64,000 nucleotides of DNA from Corbicula japonica. Taxonomy: Eukaryota; Mollusca; Bivalvia; Venerida; Cyrenidae. The stretch's first letter is position 1. The number at the start of each line of letters is the position of its first letter. The notes below the pieces were generated by a model. That model ran no database searches and was not told where the DNA came from. It was given only the letters and a program-made list of their open reading frames with translations. The DNA lies in assembly GCA_038501625.1 (NCBI GenBank), contig JAZAYU010000006.1, positions 10,710,181 through 10,774,180 on the forward strand, read 5' to 3'. Both the position numbers and the translations under genes were made by a program. Of this stretch, positions 22,106-34,222 are shown one piece after another.

Positions 22106-24658
22106 TTAAAATAAACATATCTTAATCCAAGTGCCATAATCATGCAAAACAGAGTTAAGCAAATAGATCAACTGTTGATTGGTAAATCACCAAACAGACA
22201 GGGCGCTATAGAATATTATGCCAGTAGCCTTCGTTTTGCATTAACATGTGATTGAAAAACAATCATATTTAGTTTTTGTTTAATACTGGACATAGTCTCA
22301 GAGCCGCAGTAAAATTTGTTGTTTTTTTTCGCGAATTGTGACTTGGTGAGTCTTCTCTATTAGTTCTTTAATTTCTTTGAAATGACGTTAGGTTACCAAC
22401 TATCGGCAACAATTGCATAGACTGGTATCTATTGGTCTTTACTAACATTTTTTTCTGGATTTTCCATTTCACAACATTTTATAGTCGATCCCTGTTGCAA
22501 ACTCATTTTCATGGACAGTTTTAAAAAGGAATGGCTGTAAAACAATTTTTACATCTGCTCATTATTTCAAATGATTCTATGAATGTTACCAACGGTCATG
22601 GAACCGCTAGTTGGAAAGTTATATATCACTTGCCGTTCAAACAACACAATGGGACATCATTTTTATACAAATTTAGAGAATATTTTACAATTGGTTCTGT
22701 GTAACGTTGTAAACTGTCCTACCCATCGGATAATGACATAATAGTTACAACCCGATCATAATATTATACCCAGGGATCATAATAATATCACTATACTCCG
22801 ATTTTATGCATTGAACCTTGAATGTACTTTTGCATTTATACACTTACATGTAACCGATGTTCTAACTACATGTTCACCGATCAAAAATTTGTAATATCTC
22901 CGCATAGGATTGGAGTGCAGTTTTCAAATTTGAAACATAATAAGATGACTGTATAATTTTTACTTCTTTTTCTGAAATTTTCATTGAAATCCCTCGGTGC
23001 GTTCTTAAACCAAGGGCATTCAATCGAGTTGAGGGCAAAAAAGAAAGTAACAGAATTTACCGTAGCTTTTGTATTAGAGGATATTTTGACACCGGCAAAA
23101 ACTGCTAATAAATCTTATGTGTAACAGCTATAAAATCGCATTATTGCACAATTGCATAAAACTGTTCAAAATTACTTAAAAATCCATATTTTTAACAATG
23201 AGACACGAATTTTCGTTTGCAGAGAATATATACCCACTACAATTGATTTCGGATAATATGATATAAGGGTTGTGTGTTCGAATCACATGAATTTGGGATT
23301 TGATTTTTTTTTCGCTTTTTATGTCAAATTTTCTCGATACATTTATATGTAGACACGGACAACAATTCAATTAAACCGTGCAAATTGCGAGTAAGCTTTC
23401 ATCAAGGTAGTTGATAAAGTGTCGCCATCGAAGCTTATTCAAACCATACTTTTCGGATGACGCCAAATCATTGTACAAAATGATTTTGAATTATGTTAAT
23501 CAAAGAAAGAGAAGAAACAACAAGTGCTCAAAGAACGTCAGGACTCACATGTGTCAGCGCCCTTTGGTACAGAGGTGTAAGGGGTCAACAAAAATGTATT
23601 GTTAAAAATGGTACGAACATGAAAAAAATAAAAAGGGAATTTCAAAACATTAAAGATAAAACAACTTAAGAAATGAATTAATATAAATTTAACGAAATTA
23701 AAATTATAAAAAAAACAAACAAAAGACAAACATAAAAAAGTTACTGACATCGGAACTTGCAATGATTTGCGTCATAGCCTGCGTTCCCTATCCACTAAAA
23801 TATGACGTCATGACTAAATATCTGCTGCTTTCAACAGGTTTAAATGTCATATAAGTAAAGTCATTTAACCATCACTTTGTAAATTGACGCACTTTACCTT
23901 TTTAGTATTAAAACGGTGGGCTAGTCCGAAAGTTCACAGCTCACGGGTCAGAATCGAACTATTCCACAGACGTAGATAAACAATCCTATCATAGAATTGT
24001 CATCCCCGAATGACCCAATAGCCAAACAATAACCCGACAAAAGAACACTGACAACATAAGTATCGCATCGGAGGAGAATATTGTAATAATACCCGTCTTT
24101 GCCTGCGTCCGTCTTTGTGTACGTGCAGCATATTTTATCAACGCATAAATTCATTGAATTTCATTTTTGACAGAATTGGTTCAAATTTTCAGGGATTACT
24201 ACTACCGATGCCTAGTGTTGCACAAAATGTGCTCCACCTATTCGAGAGTTATGGACTTAAGTTACATTTTGATCTTCACCAAATTTAAATCGAATCACAT
24301 GATTGTTTCTTGATGTTACCTACATCAAGCTTGACACTTGTTCATGTACAATCTAGTCGTGTACTATTGAGGCGACAGGAACAAGGCAAAGAACTAACAA
24401 ACAACAATATAGTACATGTATATAGAATGATTTATAAGTCACCTTTGTAAATATTCAGTTAGTGATCCATTAGACATTAGTATTATAGCTAGAATCATTT
24501 TTTATTTATACGGTCAGAATTTATAGAAAATGGTTCGTTTTCCCTACATAAAGACGACCACGAGATCTAGGTTCATCTATTCTTTCAAGGTTAATCTTTG
24601 TCCTCACTTAAGTCATGTAAAACACAGACGACTCTCGGTCAATATCAATTTAAAATAG
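22106..24658. other. Nothing supported
   Basis: AT-rich DNA. Around 22730-22800 there are TCATAATATTATA-type motifs also seen at 24.9-25.1 kb. A B-box-like GTTCGAATC at 23277 has no A box upstream. No genes seen. Confidence 0.45.
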
Positions 24659-24674
24659 CATGGGCGGATCTAGC

Positions 24675-24707
<33 letters not shown>

Positions 24708-24828
24708 ATTATCCGGACCCCCCCCCCTGAAAAATATGGTGATATTAAATTTTGACACATTATAACACATTTAAAGTCATCATTTGGGCTTGGACCCCCC
24801 CTGGAAAAAAATCCTGGATCCGCCCTTG
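24659..24828. mobile_element. Family C short element, 170 bp
   Basis: Ends CATGGGCGGATCTAGC and CTGGATCCGCCCTTG are imperfect inverted repeats, flanked by AATAG at 24654-24658 and 24829-24833. A subterminal palindrome made of a G run, TCCGGA and a C run occupies the place of the GGGTTCG/CGAACCC hairpin of the larger copy. This is an internally deleted, non-autonomous relative of 10826-12946. Confidence 0.7.
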
Positions 24829-24879
24829 AATAGTTATTCAATTATCCAATTAATATAAAAACCACGTGATAATAAAATT

Positions 24880-25090
24880 ATTACCGGTGTAATAATATTA
24901 AGACAGGGAGGCTATATTATAATACATGTATGGCCGGAGGTCATAATATTATGATAGGACCGTCAACTTTTTATAGATAAAATTGGGGTCATTATTTTAT
25001 AAGCGTTGTAAGTATTTTATAAATAAAAATGAATCATAAGTCTATATAAAATAATGACCGGGGTCATCATTCTGTGGGGATCAGCTTACA
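24880..25090. repeat. AT-rich inverted motifs, possible MITE
   Basis: TCATTATTTTATA (near 24990) and TATAAAATAATGA (near 25048) are inverted. GGTCATAATATTATGA and AATGACCGGGGTCAT are palindromic. Related motifs occur at 22.73-22.80 kb. Boundaries unclear. Confidence 0.4.
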
Positions 25091-25779
25091 ACCTTACACT
25101 GGTTTATGTCAAGTGACATTGTCATAGATACTGCCGTTTTCTCATGAACACATCATGAATTTTCTTGTTTGGCATTGTTTACTTCTTTTATTTGAATACT
25201 CCATTTCGTCTGTTACTTAGAGTAATATGACATTCTACTTTCATTTAAAGTATTGCAAACAGATGTTTATGAAGCTTTGAAGATCGATACAGAGTTTGTA
25301 CATAGTAAAATCTGTAACAAACGTTCAACATTCGATTTTGTACATTTGTATTGTAAATATGTATGTCTATATTAAACATGTAGATCAGATTCTTGTTGTT
25401 CGGATAGATTGAATTATATATTAAAGGTCCCATATTCGTTTGAATAAAACAATCATATCAAGTAATGCAAGCATTTGTTAATATAAACAAATCCCAAACA
25501 ACGTCATCAATTCATGTGCATATGTTATTTTATAAGAAAATATGAATACCAATATATGATAATAACATTTATTTCAATCAGCAATCTTTTTCTGTTGCAT
25601 GCACTTAAACATAAATCGTTTTAAAGACGATTGGAAGAAGCATTAAAACAAAACTGGTGTCTGTTGTCCGATGAACCCGGATAAATAGACTCCATTTGTC
25701 AATATTTTTACCTTTTAAAAAAAAAGAGTGGCAACAAAACAATCCGAAATAATATTGACATTTCTTAGTTTAAGTAATG

Positions 25780-25785
25780 TTTATT
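25780..25785 (-). promoter_or_regulatory. Candidate polyadenylation signal for eclosion-hormone-like gene
   Basis: AATAAA on the minus strand, 184 bp after the stop codon of the exon at 26403-25970. No nearer canonical signal was seen. Confidence 0.4.
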
Positions 25786-25969
25786 ACAAATCCACCTGTT
25801 ATTGATTCTAATTTGAGTAGTGGTATGCCTTTACCAGTTCCGTCAAGTCCGTATGTTTTCAATTAGCTATACATCTCTCCGCAGTTTCATTCGAAATTTT
25901 TGATAACTATAAATATTTAAGCCATTGAAAGGTCATTAAATGAAGTAAGTACTCAATGTACGTTAGAAT

Positions 25970-26403
25970 TCATTTTTCAATGTTTGTTAACCGAAACATC
26001 GATGAATAAGTTTTACAATTTTCATCACGTTCTCTTCCTGTAGTTATTTCACATACCTGTTTGCACTTAAGCACGTCATAACGTGTTTTTGAAAGTCTTT
26101 CAAAGCAAGTGTCACACTGTTTGGTACATTCATTCGTCGATTTTAATTCCGCATACCTTTTTGGCATGTTTGTTCCTAATCTACAGTTTATGTCTATGCT
26201 TTCTCCGTCTGTTAGAAAGCATCCGTTTGCGCATGCGTGACCGTCGTACATATCTCCCCAGAATTCTTTGCAGGTCATGCACTCTAATAGGCATTCTTTG
26301 ACTTCCGGACTTGTTGGCGGATGTTCTTCGAAAGCAAACTTCTGGGTCGTTTTGCAGATTAGGGTTGCCAAAAAGATCAGTTGAATGACTTGGTGTTTTG
26401 TAT
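25970..26403 (-). CDS. Eclosion-hormone-like precursor, last exon, two modules
   Basis: Encodes a secreted peptide precursor, probably a neuropeptide. The exon starts after a pyrimidine-rich ACTTCAG acceptor and reads 143 residues to TGA. No in-frame ATG starts it, so the initiator and signal-peptide N-end lie in an unseen upstream exon. Residues 5-16 (VIQLIFLATLIC) form a hydrophobic core. Module 1 has Cys 37, 41, 44, 57, 61 and 73: C-x3-C-x2-C-x12-C-x3-C-x11-C, with WGDMYDGHACANGC. Module 2 has Cys 92, 96, 99, 113, 117 and 129: C-x3-C-x2-C-x13-C-x3-C-x11-C. K81-R82 between them is a prohormone convertase site. Insect eclosion hormone has one six-Cys module, x3, x2 and x12 spacing, and a G-x(4)-G before Cys4. 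Spacing and dibasic site are seen directly. The family assignment rests on cysteine pattern plus a few residues. Confidence 0.7.
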
Positions 26404-27230
26404 CTGAAGTAACAAAATGATACAAAATGTTTTATATAAAATAATACTATATCGTGAATCAAAAGTTAGTAAAAAATAGAATATGAACACCCTATAAGTT
26501 ATTTTGAAAATGTTTATTTCATTTTTATCATGTTAAGTTCAGTACATAATATCGCATCTATACAAAACTGGTGTTTACTTATTTGTCTTATTTTGTATCT
26601 TTTTAACATGGAGTGGGCATAGGGGTTGAATTCAGAAGGACATATCGTATATATGAAGCACGTTATTTTTTAAACAAATATCAAACAGTAACTGGAAACT
26701 AGTGACAGTATCTGTTTGACTAGATATCACAAAATAAGAACAAAAAAATTATAATTCCTTCAAGGACCACTTACAGTGCACTGTTATCGATAAAGAAAAA
26801 AATCAATTATCTCTGCTGCAGTTTAAAAAAAAACTGCTCACAAATTCAATGTTATAAATGTATCATTATTTTACATTCGTTAGGAAAAAAGAAAGGGAAA
26901 GTAAAAAAGGGAAATCTTAAAGTTCTCTTAAATTCTGTTTACAATTATATACAAAATCTAAGAAACTCAAAATTCTGTTTAAATACTTATATGAGCAAAA
27001 CGATAGTGAGGTAAATTTAAAAAATCAATAATGAAGAGAGAAATCAAAAATTTTTTCCTTTTGCCATCTATTTGAGTGACCAGGATGTTCAAGGTAAAAC
27101 ACAATTTTACAAATATCTCAAGACATATGTGACACGCCACGCGATAATGTGTCTTTGGTAATATTCTTTGACATTTAAGTTGTTAAAATAGTTTGAAAGA
27201 CTACAAGTATCTATTATTCTGTCATAAAAA
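26404..27230. other. Intron or upstream region of eclosion-hormone-like gene
   Basis: Upstream of the exon on the minus strand, AT-rich, with no clear ATG-plus-donor first exon. It contains only poly(A) and poly(T) runs. The missing first exon may lie further right, beyond the repeat cluster at 27.2-28.3 kb. Confidence 0.4.
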
Positions 27231-27517
27231 TAGATGGACAGGGAACATTGAAAGCCACCGAACACGAAAAATATGAAAATATTGCAGGCTCGGTTTGAGT
27301 AAGCCTGTGTTTATGGACAGAAACGGAAATGCATATTACTGCCCACACCGCAAAGCCCCGGGTTGAGCGCAACTCAATATTTACACCTAATAGTATGACA
27401 GTATAATTTTGATCCATCCCAAACGATGGAATGCATATGTCGGTGTAAATGGAACCCTCAATGCGGTATTTTCAAATAAACACCATTCCATGTTCAGCGG
27501 CATATTATCCCAAGATA
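27231..27517 (+). repeat. Family B repeat, partial copy
   Basis: Plus-sense, starts TAGATGGACAGGGAAC and runs through CCCCGGGTTGAGCGCAACTC to the CCATTCCATGTTCAGCGGC block. The last third of the element is missing. Confidence 0.85.
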
Positions 27518-27713
27518 GTATATTTACATTCCTATTGATTTCTTCGTTTAAAAAAAATCGGTTCATTTTGCATGAACCGCATGACCCGTAATGACGTCAT
27601 AGCTGTTACTATTGAAAACTCCCACGTATTACTCACACTTTTCACTTAATACTAATTTTTGAAAGCGTTCGACTTAAGTTTATTTAAAGAAAAAAATGAA
27701 TAAAATGTAAATA

Positions 27714-27819
27714 TAAGTAATGATTCTTATTTTGGTGCGGTTCATGCAGATTGGACGTGCACGCGAGAGCTGGCAAATTTACCATAAAGCGCTAGCACCA
27801 AAATAAGAATCATTCCTTA
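27714..27819. repeat. 106-bp hairpin element
   Basis: Arms 27714-27738 and 27795-27819 are inverted over 25 bp with one mismatch (GATTCTTATTTTGGTGC core). The loop is more GC- and CpG-rich (GGACGTGCACGCGAGAGC). It looks like a small MITE or structured element. Confidence 0.75.
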
Positions 27820-27841
27820 AATAAAAGCATCGTTCTCAACG

Positions 27842-27905
27842 ACGTTCAAAGGGCGTAACTGTACGGGGAGACTTTTTACAGCCGCCACACAACACAACCA
27901 ACGCT
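27842..27905 (-). repeat. Fragment of tRNA-related SINE leader
   Basis: GTACGGGGAGACTTTTTACA is the complement of the spacer in the 1.2-1.6 kb array. The tRNA-like part is absent. Confidence 0.65.
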
Positions 27906-27920
27906 TCTGTGATATTCAAA

Positions 27921-28256
27921 TAGATGAAAAGAGAACTTTGAAAGCCACTGAACATTACAAATATGAAAATATTACAGGCTCGGTTTGAGCCTGTTCATGA
28001 ACGGCACCCTTGAACCTGGTTTAAACCCCCAGTGGCAATTTGATTTGCCACTGACCGTTCCAAGGCGGTAACCCCTCGGGTTCTCATTTTTGTTTATTGT
28101 AAGCGGTGTCTTTTTTGAAACTGATCATTTTATTTACCATGCTCTCTCCCTCTCTCTTCTTCTTGACTGTGTGGGGAGGCTGTTTTTTCTGAATGTGGCG
28201 ATTCCTGATATGCATATTTCACCTTTTTACTGCCCACGTCGCCTAGCCCTGGGCTA
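27921..28256 (+). repeat. Family B copy interrupted by family A
   Basis: Family B runs from 27921 to about 28003 and resumes at 28229 with ACTGCCCACGTCGCCTAGCC. About 20 bp of family B at the junction are missing, so the insertion deleted target sequence, or both sides recombined at their shared ATGCATAT. Confidence 0.8.
28004..28228 (+). mobile_element. Family A copy 5, inserted in family B
   Basis: Starts within the GCACCCTTGAACCTGG block and ends at GATATGCATATTTCACC followed by T. The stem CAGTGGCAA/TTGCCACTG is intact. The 5' truncation with a standard 3' end is typical of retroelement insertion. Well preserved, so younger than its host copy. Confidence 0.8.
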
Positions 28257-28343
28257 ACAAATTGGAGATTTAATTACACATTTTGACAACATAATGATAA
28301 TTTATCTACAATATATATAATAAATTATGTCCTTTGATAAACT

Positions 28344-28470
28344 TTATGACGTAATTTCAAGAATTGTGTTGTCAGACAGAATCTTTCCCCGTGACGCGTC
28401 CCATATTGTATTATTACGTTTATTATAGAGATTTTGATAACTTCCTTTTGTATCGGTTATGTGCAATGAC
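28344..28470 (-). CDS. Very weak candidate exon
   Basis: After CTACAG (about 28476-28471) a minus-strand frame reads about 42 codons to TAA, including TDTKGSYQNLYNKRNNTIWD, with non-random-looking composition. The acceptor has a T-rich tract some distance upstream. Nothing recognised; possibly chance. Confidence 0.15.
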
Positions 28471-28570
28471 GACTGTAGACGCCCCTTAACACACCGATGA
28501 ATGTTTGGTATTAAAAAAACAAAAAGCGATGAATGAAGTGGATTTGGATCTCGGTGGTTCATCAATTCTA

Positions 28571-29159
28571 TATGTCCTGAACACTGCCTTCAGCGGAACT
28601 AAATGGACCCCATCAACCCAAGGGACTACTACCATCTGGAGTACAAAAATCAACCCGCAATCATTTTAGTAAATGTTAATTAAGACTTGCCAGATGATTT
28701 ATTGACATTACAGACCACAAACAAAGGTAGAAAGCGAACTCAATTAAATATTATTTTTATTATCAAATGTGCCTCGATACTAATTTTTTTTCAAAACCAT
28801 ATTCATTCGACATAGAACACAATCAAATATAATTTAAGCCATCGGTAACTATTATGATTCTATTATGTTACACTACATTCATTCGAAGTGGGTAAGTAGG
28901 CTTTCGTTTTCTCGTTTTGTTACAATTAATACCCTTTAGTTAGAGAAAGACACGGAGATATTGTAAACAAGGTAACCATGACAAGCGAGCAAAGAATATA
29001 CAAATTATGCAAGTATACAATAATGTAATCATTATTTTAAATATATACATCTCACACTTACCTCATTCTCACTTGTAAAAATCAAACATTAAGAAAAGCA
29101 ATATAAAATAAGTTCATATTTTGATCATATAATCATTGGACATTGGTGGTTGGTTAATA
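28571..29159. other. Nothing seen
   Basis: AT-rich DNA between the weak exon candidate and a family B remnant. No repeat or coding signal. Confidence 0.5.
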
Positions 29160-29570
29160 GATAAAAGACTTTATATTGCCCTCACGACAAAAAACGTTGA
29201 GCGGAACCAAATGGAATAGAACTTTGACAAGAGGCATTATTATACGATTATATGTCCGATTTATTGTAGTAGAGCGCAAATTAAATAAACAAGATTTGGG
29301 AAGCACACTCTTTGATAAATGAACAGTACATAAAGGTATAACAGTTAGGGGTTTTTTAAACATCAATATGAAACGGCTGGAAAGTTTTGAAAAAGATGAC
29401 ACGGGAACTCGACAAAAGAAAATACAGGATAGAGCCTGTTAATGAACAGTATTCGAAACGCATATTGCTGCCCGCGATGCATAACCCCGTTTGAGAGCAA
29501 CTCAATATATAAAACAGTAATTGGTACATTTAGATCCATCTCAAACAATGGCATGTCGGTTTACCTTCCA
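29160..29570 (+). repeat. Family B, rearranged degenerate copy
   Basis: Two family B pieces in plus sense but swapped order: the late block (GAGCGGAACCAAATGGAATAG) at 29196-29230, then the early block (GCCTGTTAATGAACAG to CAACTCAATATA) at 29432-29570. Either two fragments or a rearranged copy. Confidence 0.6.
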
Positions 29571-30862
29571 TTATTACGCTTTTCCGCTGATTGTGAAGCT
29601 CAGCTCCTTTTAAGGTTCTGCCTAATTGATACTAGGCAAGTACTTATTTCATTGGTCGTAATATCTTTTCAGTGTCAAATTGTTTTAACTTTCATTAGAA
29701 GATGAACAAAAATTCTTCTTTTCGTTTGTTGTCTCAAAAGAACCATTATAACAAAATACCATAGTCCATCTTAAGACAAGATACATTTCAATACTTTGAA
29801 TAAAAAGATTTTGGCTGTCAAAATGTTTAAAGCTGTCAAAGAAAGAACAAGTCTGTTAGGGTTTGATTTGAAAGGATTTTTTACCCATAGAAAATATATA
29901 TTTCGAGTCGTTGCTACAAAATGTATATAAACTGCGCTTGAAACCTACACTATGTATTCACCTAGAAGACACATTAAGTCTTAAGGTATTATGAATTAAG
30001 ATATGTTTTTTGCAGCTTAATCATTATACAAGTACTTCACTAAGGTTTATAGTTTTAGTTTCCGAAATAATATACGTCCGACGTGTTTTAATTTCTTTAA
30101 GCAAATTATATTATTTTTAGGTTTTTCTATTTCATTTGTTATCCAGACGAACAAAAACAGATTGATTTGACATTTTGCACGATATGGTAGCAGTTTTATA
30201 TTATTAACAAGATTGTCAACAAAGTTGTCCAACACTGTTTCTTGGCAATAGGTAGTCAGACCACAATAACAGGCATTTTGTCAGTCCATATCAATGTTCT
30301 GTTAAAAATGTTGTTTTATGTCGATATAAACATTGCTACCATGTCACTTTCTAATGCAAATTAAATTGAATTGAATAGAAAACTAATCCGGTGGGTTTTC
30401 GAAAAATTTAGCTTTGTTTGTGGGAACACAATGTGAGATATATTGCTTAGAATGGGAATATGAATTTTATTAATCACAAGAAACAGACTTCGCTAAGTTA
30501 TTTCTTTACTTTAGGGAAGTCCGGTATGGTTCTTTTCTGTTTTTATTTTTTTTTCCCTTCATTCCAATTTGATTGTAAATTCTTCTCTTTGCTGACATAT
30601 CCAGTTCAGAAAAATGAACGAACATTTAAGTTTGCAGATTTATTGTGTACATATGTATCCAGAGGAATTTATATTTAATAAAACTGACCTTCGTGGGCCT
30701 AAATAGCAAAGCTATGTTATCCCTAACCGTTCACTGGCTGTTCTTTAAATGTGTAGATATATTGTCAAATTTGTCATATGTGATGTATCAAGAGATAGTA
30801 GGTCATATCTACTTTGATAAATGTAGACCTTGATCGAAGTGCTAACTTTCACTTTTCACTTG
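29571..30862. other. Nothing supported
   Basis: AT-rich DNA with short hydrophobic frames (for example 30460-30678 on the plus strand) that look like translated T-rich sequence. No repeats recognised. Confidence 0.5.
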
Positions 30863-31018
30863 GCAGCGGCGTGAGGTGCACAGATAAAAGATAGATCCAT
30901 CCTAAACTAGAAAACTGTGGACAAAATGGCAAAATTCAATAAGTGATCTGAAAATATAAATCCTTTATATCACATGGAAGGCAAAACTCTAAAATGAAAC
31001 AGCGTAAAATATCTCCTT
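30863..31018 (+). repeat. Family B, degenerate 3' part
   Basis: From CAGCGGCGTGAGGTGC through GATCTGAAAATATAAATCCT to AAATATCTCC. It corresponds to the last third of family B. Confidence 0.6.
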
Positions 31019-31555
31019 AGAGTAGTTTGCCTTCAAACAGACATTTATCCATATGGGTAAAAAATACAAATATTTATTATTGGTAATTACATTTTGAAGA
31101 GTAGACCTATTCTGTCAGATGATGTTTTCTTTTCCCTAAGAGTTCGTGTTTTAATTTCAGTTTTACGGTCTCAAACAATTATAATCATAATAAAAGGAAA
31201 TTGCATATTGAGTAGAGTCTGTAAAGGTCCTGAACTGAAGCAATGAACCAGACATAAAGGGTTTTATGGACAAAACGATAATGCCCTACAAGACTCGCAA
31301 TTGATAATTGGCATCTAATAAGCGAAAATGATCGCTTCAGAACAGTTATTCAAGTAGTAAATCTTACTATGCTAATGACAGCTGCACAAAATATTTATTG
31401 ATGAAGTAATATGAATTATGCATACCAAATTAGGTCTGTTTCATACCATGATATAACATGTGAACTTTAGTTGTCAGATGCCACGATTAATAAAAGCAGA
31501 TTGTGCTTTTCCTGTAAATTTTACAAAAAAGTGAAAGAAATGATAAGCCAGTGTT
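31019..31555. other. Nothing seen
   Basis: AT-rich spacer between two family B fragments; no coding signal. Confidence 0.5.
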
Positions 31556-31680
31556 TGCGCGGGGCAGCAATATGCATATTCTTTTCTGCCAATAAACAGA
31601 TTCAGTCAAACCGAGCCAGCAATATTTTCATTTTTCTCGTGTTCGGTGGCTTTCAGAGTTCCCATTTTATCTTTTTCAAA
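31556..31680 (-). repeat. Family B, degenerate 5' part
   Basis: On the plus strand it shows CAGCAATATGCATATTC, then CTCGTGTTCGGTGGCTTTCA, in minus-sense family B order. A degenerate piece of the SINE spacer (GTCTCCTCGTACATTCA) follows at about 31833-31850. Confidence 0.65.
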
Positions 31681-32010
31681 CAGTAGAATTCATCATTCTA
31701 TTGCTATTGTTTTATTTCACGGTAGTATACTTAGCCATACGGGCATTTTTTTCTCAAATGGGGAAACCTTTGAAGAAAGAGATATATCTTCAAATTGACG
31801 CTTCAAAATACTCTGTTTTGGAAGTCTCCTCGTACATTCAATCAGTGCTGTTATCAATTACGTCCTTTGAATGTTGTTGAGCAGGATGCTTATGTACTAT
31901 GTTAATAGTACTTCTAAAATTACCTCTGTTTTAATATTTCGGCCAGTTTTGAGATGGGTGGTTGTAATTTCCCAGCCAATATAGATTTGGATATTCCTCT
32001 ATCAACCCCA

Positions 32011-32430
32011 AGGATATACTTCCTGCTTTTTAAATTTTGCCTTTTGCCTTTTCTGTGATATTTAGGATTTATATTCTATGATCCCCTGTCAAATTTCTAT
32101 TATGTTTAATTCCGTCCATTGATTTCTCGTGTAGGGCAAATCCATTCTTTTATCTGTGGACCATACGCCGCTGAACATGGAATGGTATTAGTCTGAAAAT
32201 GCCGCATTGAAGGTTCCATGTCCACCGCCATATGCACACAATCGTTTGGGATGGTCAAAATTGTACTATTTATTGGTGCAAATATTGAGTTGCGCTCAAC
32301 CCGGAGCTAGGCGGCGTGGGCAGTAATATGCATTTCCATTATTGTCCGTAAACAGGCTCAATCAAACACAGCGTGCAATATTTTCATATTTGTCGTGTTC
32401 GATGGATTTCAAAATTCCCTCTTCATCTAT
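32011..32430 (-). repeat. Family B repeat, full-length copy
   Basis: A 420-bp minus-sense copy from AGGATATACTTCCTGC to CCTCTTCATCTAT. The CAGGCTC stem is partly broken here (CACAGCGTG). Confidence 0.85.
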
Positions 32431-33850
32431 TTCTAAAATTGAATGTCACGCGTCTCTTTTCGGCGACTTGAACCTCATAATTGCCTGTCAACTTTGCGAT
32501 TCTACATAAGGTAAATGGTGTTACTTGTGAAATAGTATTGCCCAAGACTAAATGATTTCACATAATCTTTTGGTTATCTTGATCCAAAGACTTATACTTT
32601 GTATCGCCGGATAAATAAGCAAACTATTTACTGGTTGTTGGAAGTAAAACCCATATTTGACTTGTCCACGTCTCACTGAAACCTTAAACATAACTTTAGG
32701 GAAAAGCGAACAAACTGCTAATGTATTACTTGCAATTTTATAGTGTCTTGTTACTTGTTGGCGTATAACAAAGGTGAAGGGAACCGTTTATATTTCAACG
32801 TATACTGATGTGTTTTTTAGTCTCTGCTAACTGGATTAAATGTTCAAAGTTTCATGGTTTGATTATTTGAATTGAATCCTTTGAATTGAATCCTTTGTCT
32901 GATCACGCTTGATATGAATGCACATTACACAAAATGCCATTTGTCAAAAAAAAAAGACGTCTGTGACCACTTTTTTCGCTAATTATCCTTATCGTTCAGT
33001 TCTCGAGAGAATTGCGCTTTTTTCGCAATTTCACACTATACAATTATATTGAATGCAGTAATCGAATTGAAAACGTTTTTTACAAGATCGTTTGATTTAT
33101 TTACAATATAATAGAATGGAAAAGATAGGATTTATTTGTATAGCAAATGCCGATTAATTGACAAAACATGATTGCACAACATTCTTGATCCTGAATTTTC
33201 AAATGAATATTACAGATTAAGTAAATCAAATAATCAAAAACAATCAAAGCAAGCCATGATTTAGGGTCATTTACCAGTTATATGTAATTAAGAAAACGCG
33301 ATGAAAGGTGTTAAATGCACTTATATTTAAAAAATCAGTTATGAATTTCTTGAATTTGGCTAATACCATTAATAAAAACTGATATGTTTTCTATTTTCAA
33401 ATCATAATTTGTACATAAATCCTTACACTTTTTATAACGACCTTTAAACATTCCAAAAATCTGAACATATAAACCAAGACGCGGTTTCCCTACATTTTCT
33501 CACCCGCAAAATAAGAAAGAGAAAACATAACAAAGATTTAGATTTATTTCAAACATTCCTCACAAAAAATACTGTCTCGGCAGAGTAAAACTATCTTAAA
33601 AGACATTTTGCAGATCAGATCGAACGATGGTATGTCAGCAAATAGCTGTATCAATATCAGTTTCGATATTGGCGACGTATTTGTACAGCTGGCGACGGGT
33701 TTGGAATATAAATTGTATACATTTTACATCTTTCTTTGCAAAGCGAGATTTATTATAACGTTTAAATATCGGGAGCTTTAACGAAAATCATCTTGGCGGC
33801 CAGTACGTAGCCAGCGCGGAAAATTTGAATTGTTATGTGCAAGCGGAAGT
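32431..33850. other. Nothing supported
   Basis: AT-rich DNA with an immediate direct repeat, TTGAATTGAATCCT, at about 32868-32897. No genes or known repeats. Confidence 0.5.
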
Positions 33851-34090
33851 AAAGTAATTCACAGTAGCGCTACTTGTGCAGTGTGGCGGCCGATAAACGT
33901 CTCCCCGTACATATAGTCAGTTACCAGTAAAATAATCCGTTACCGATGTCATCCGGTAATGATAACGTAAATCAGGGCTATCCGATCAGCCTTTGGGTTG
34001 TCCCGGTTAGCTCAATTGGTTGCGTTGTCGGAATTGCAGGGCTAGGCGCCGTGACGGTGCGGGTTGCTCCCAGGTAGAGGCAATATCAAT
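33851..34090 (+). repeat. tRNA-related SINE-like unit, single copy
   Basis: One leader (TTCACAGTAGCGCT, CTCCCCGTACAT, CCGTTACCGATGTCAT) followed by a tRNA-like part with TAGCTCAATTGG and GCAGGGCTAGGCGC. The B box is degraded. Ends in a T/A-rich run. It shows the order of the full unit behind the tandem array at 1.2-1.6 kb. Confidence 0.7.
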
Positions 34091-34134
34091 TTTTTTCAGA
34101 AATTAAAAAAAAAATGCTTGAGTGCAGAAAGGAA

Positions 34135-34222
34135 TAAAAGAGAAATTCGAAAGCCACCAAACACGACTAATATGAAAATACTGCAGGACCGGTTTTATTG
34201 AGCCTGTTCATGAGCAATAATG
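34135..34222 (+). repeat. Family B fragment
   Basis: Plus-sense start of family B (GAAAGCCACCAAACACGAC to CCTGTTCATGAGC), cut off after about 90 bp. Confidence 0.7.

Noticed and set aside
23262..23290. tRNA or SINE B box (GTTCGAATC)
   Set aside because: No A box at the right distance and no paired arms.
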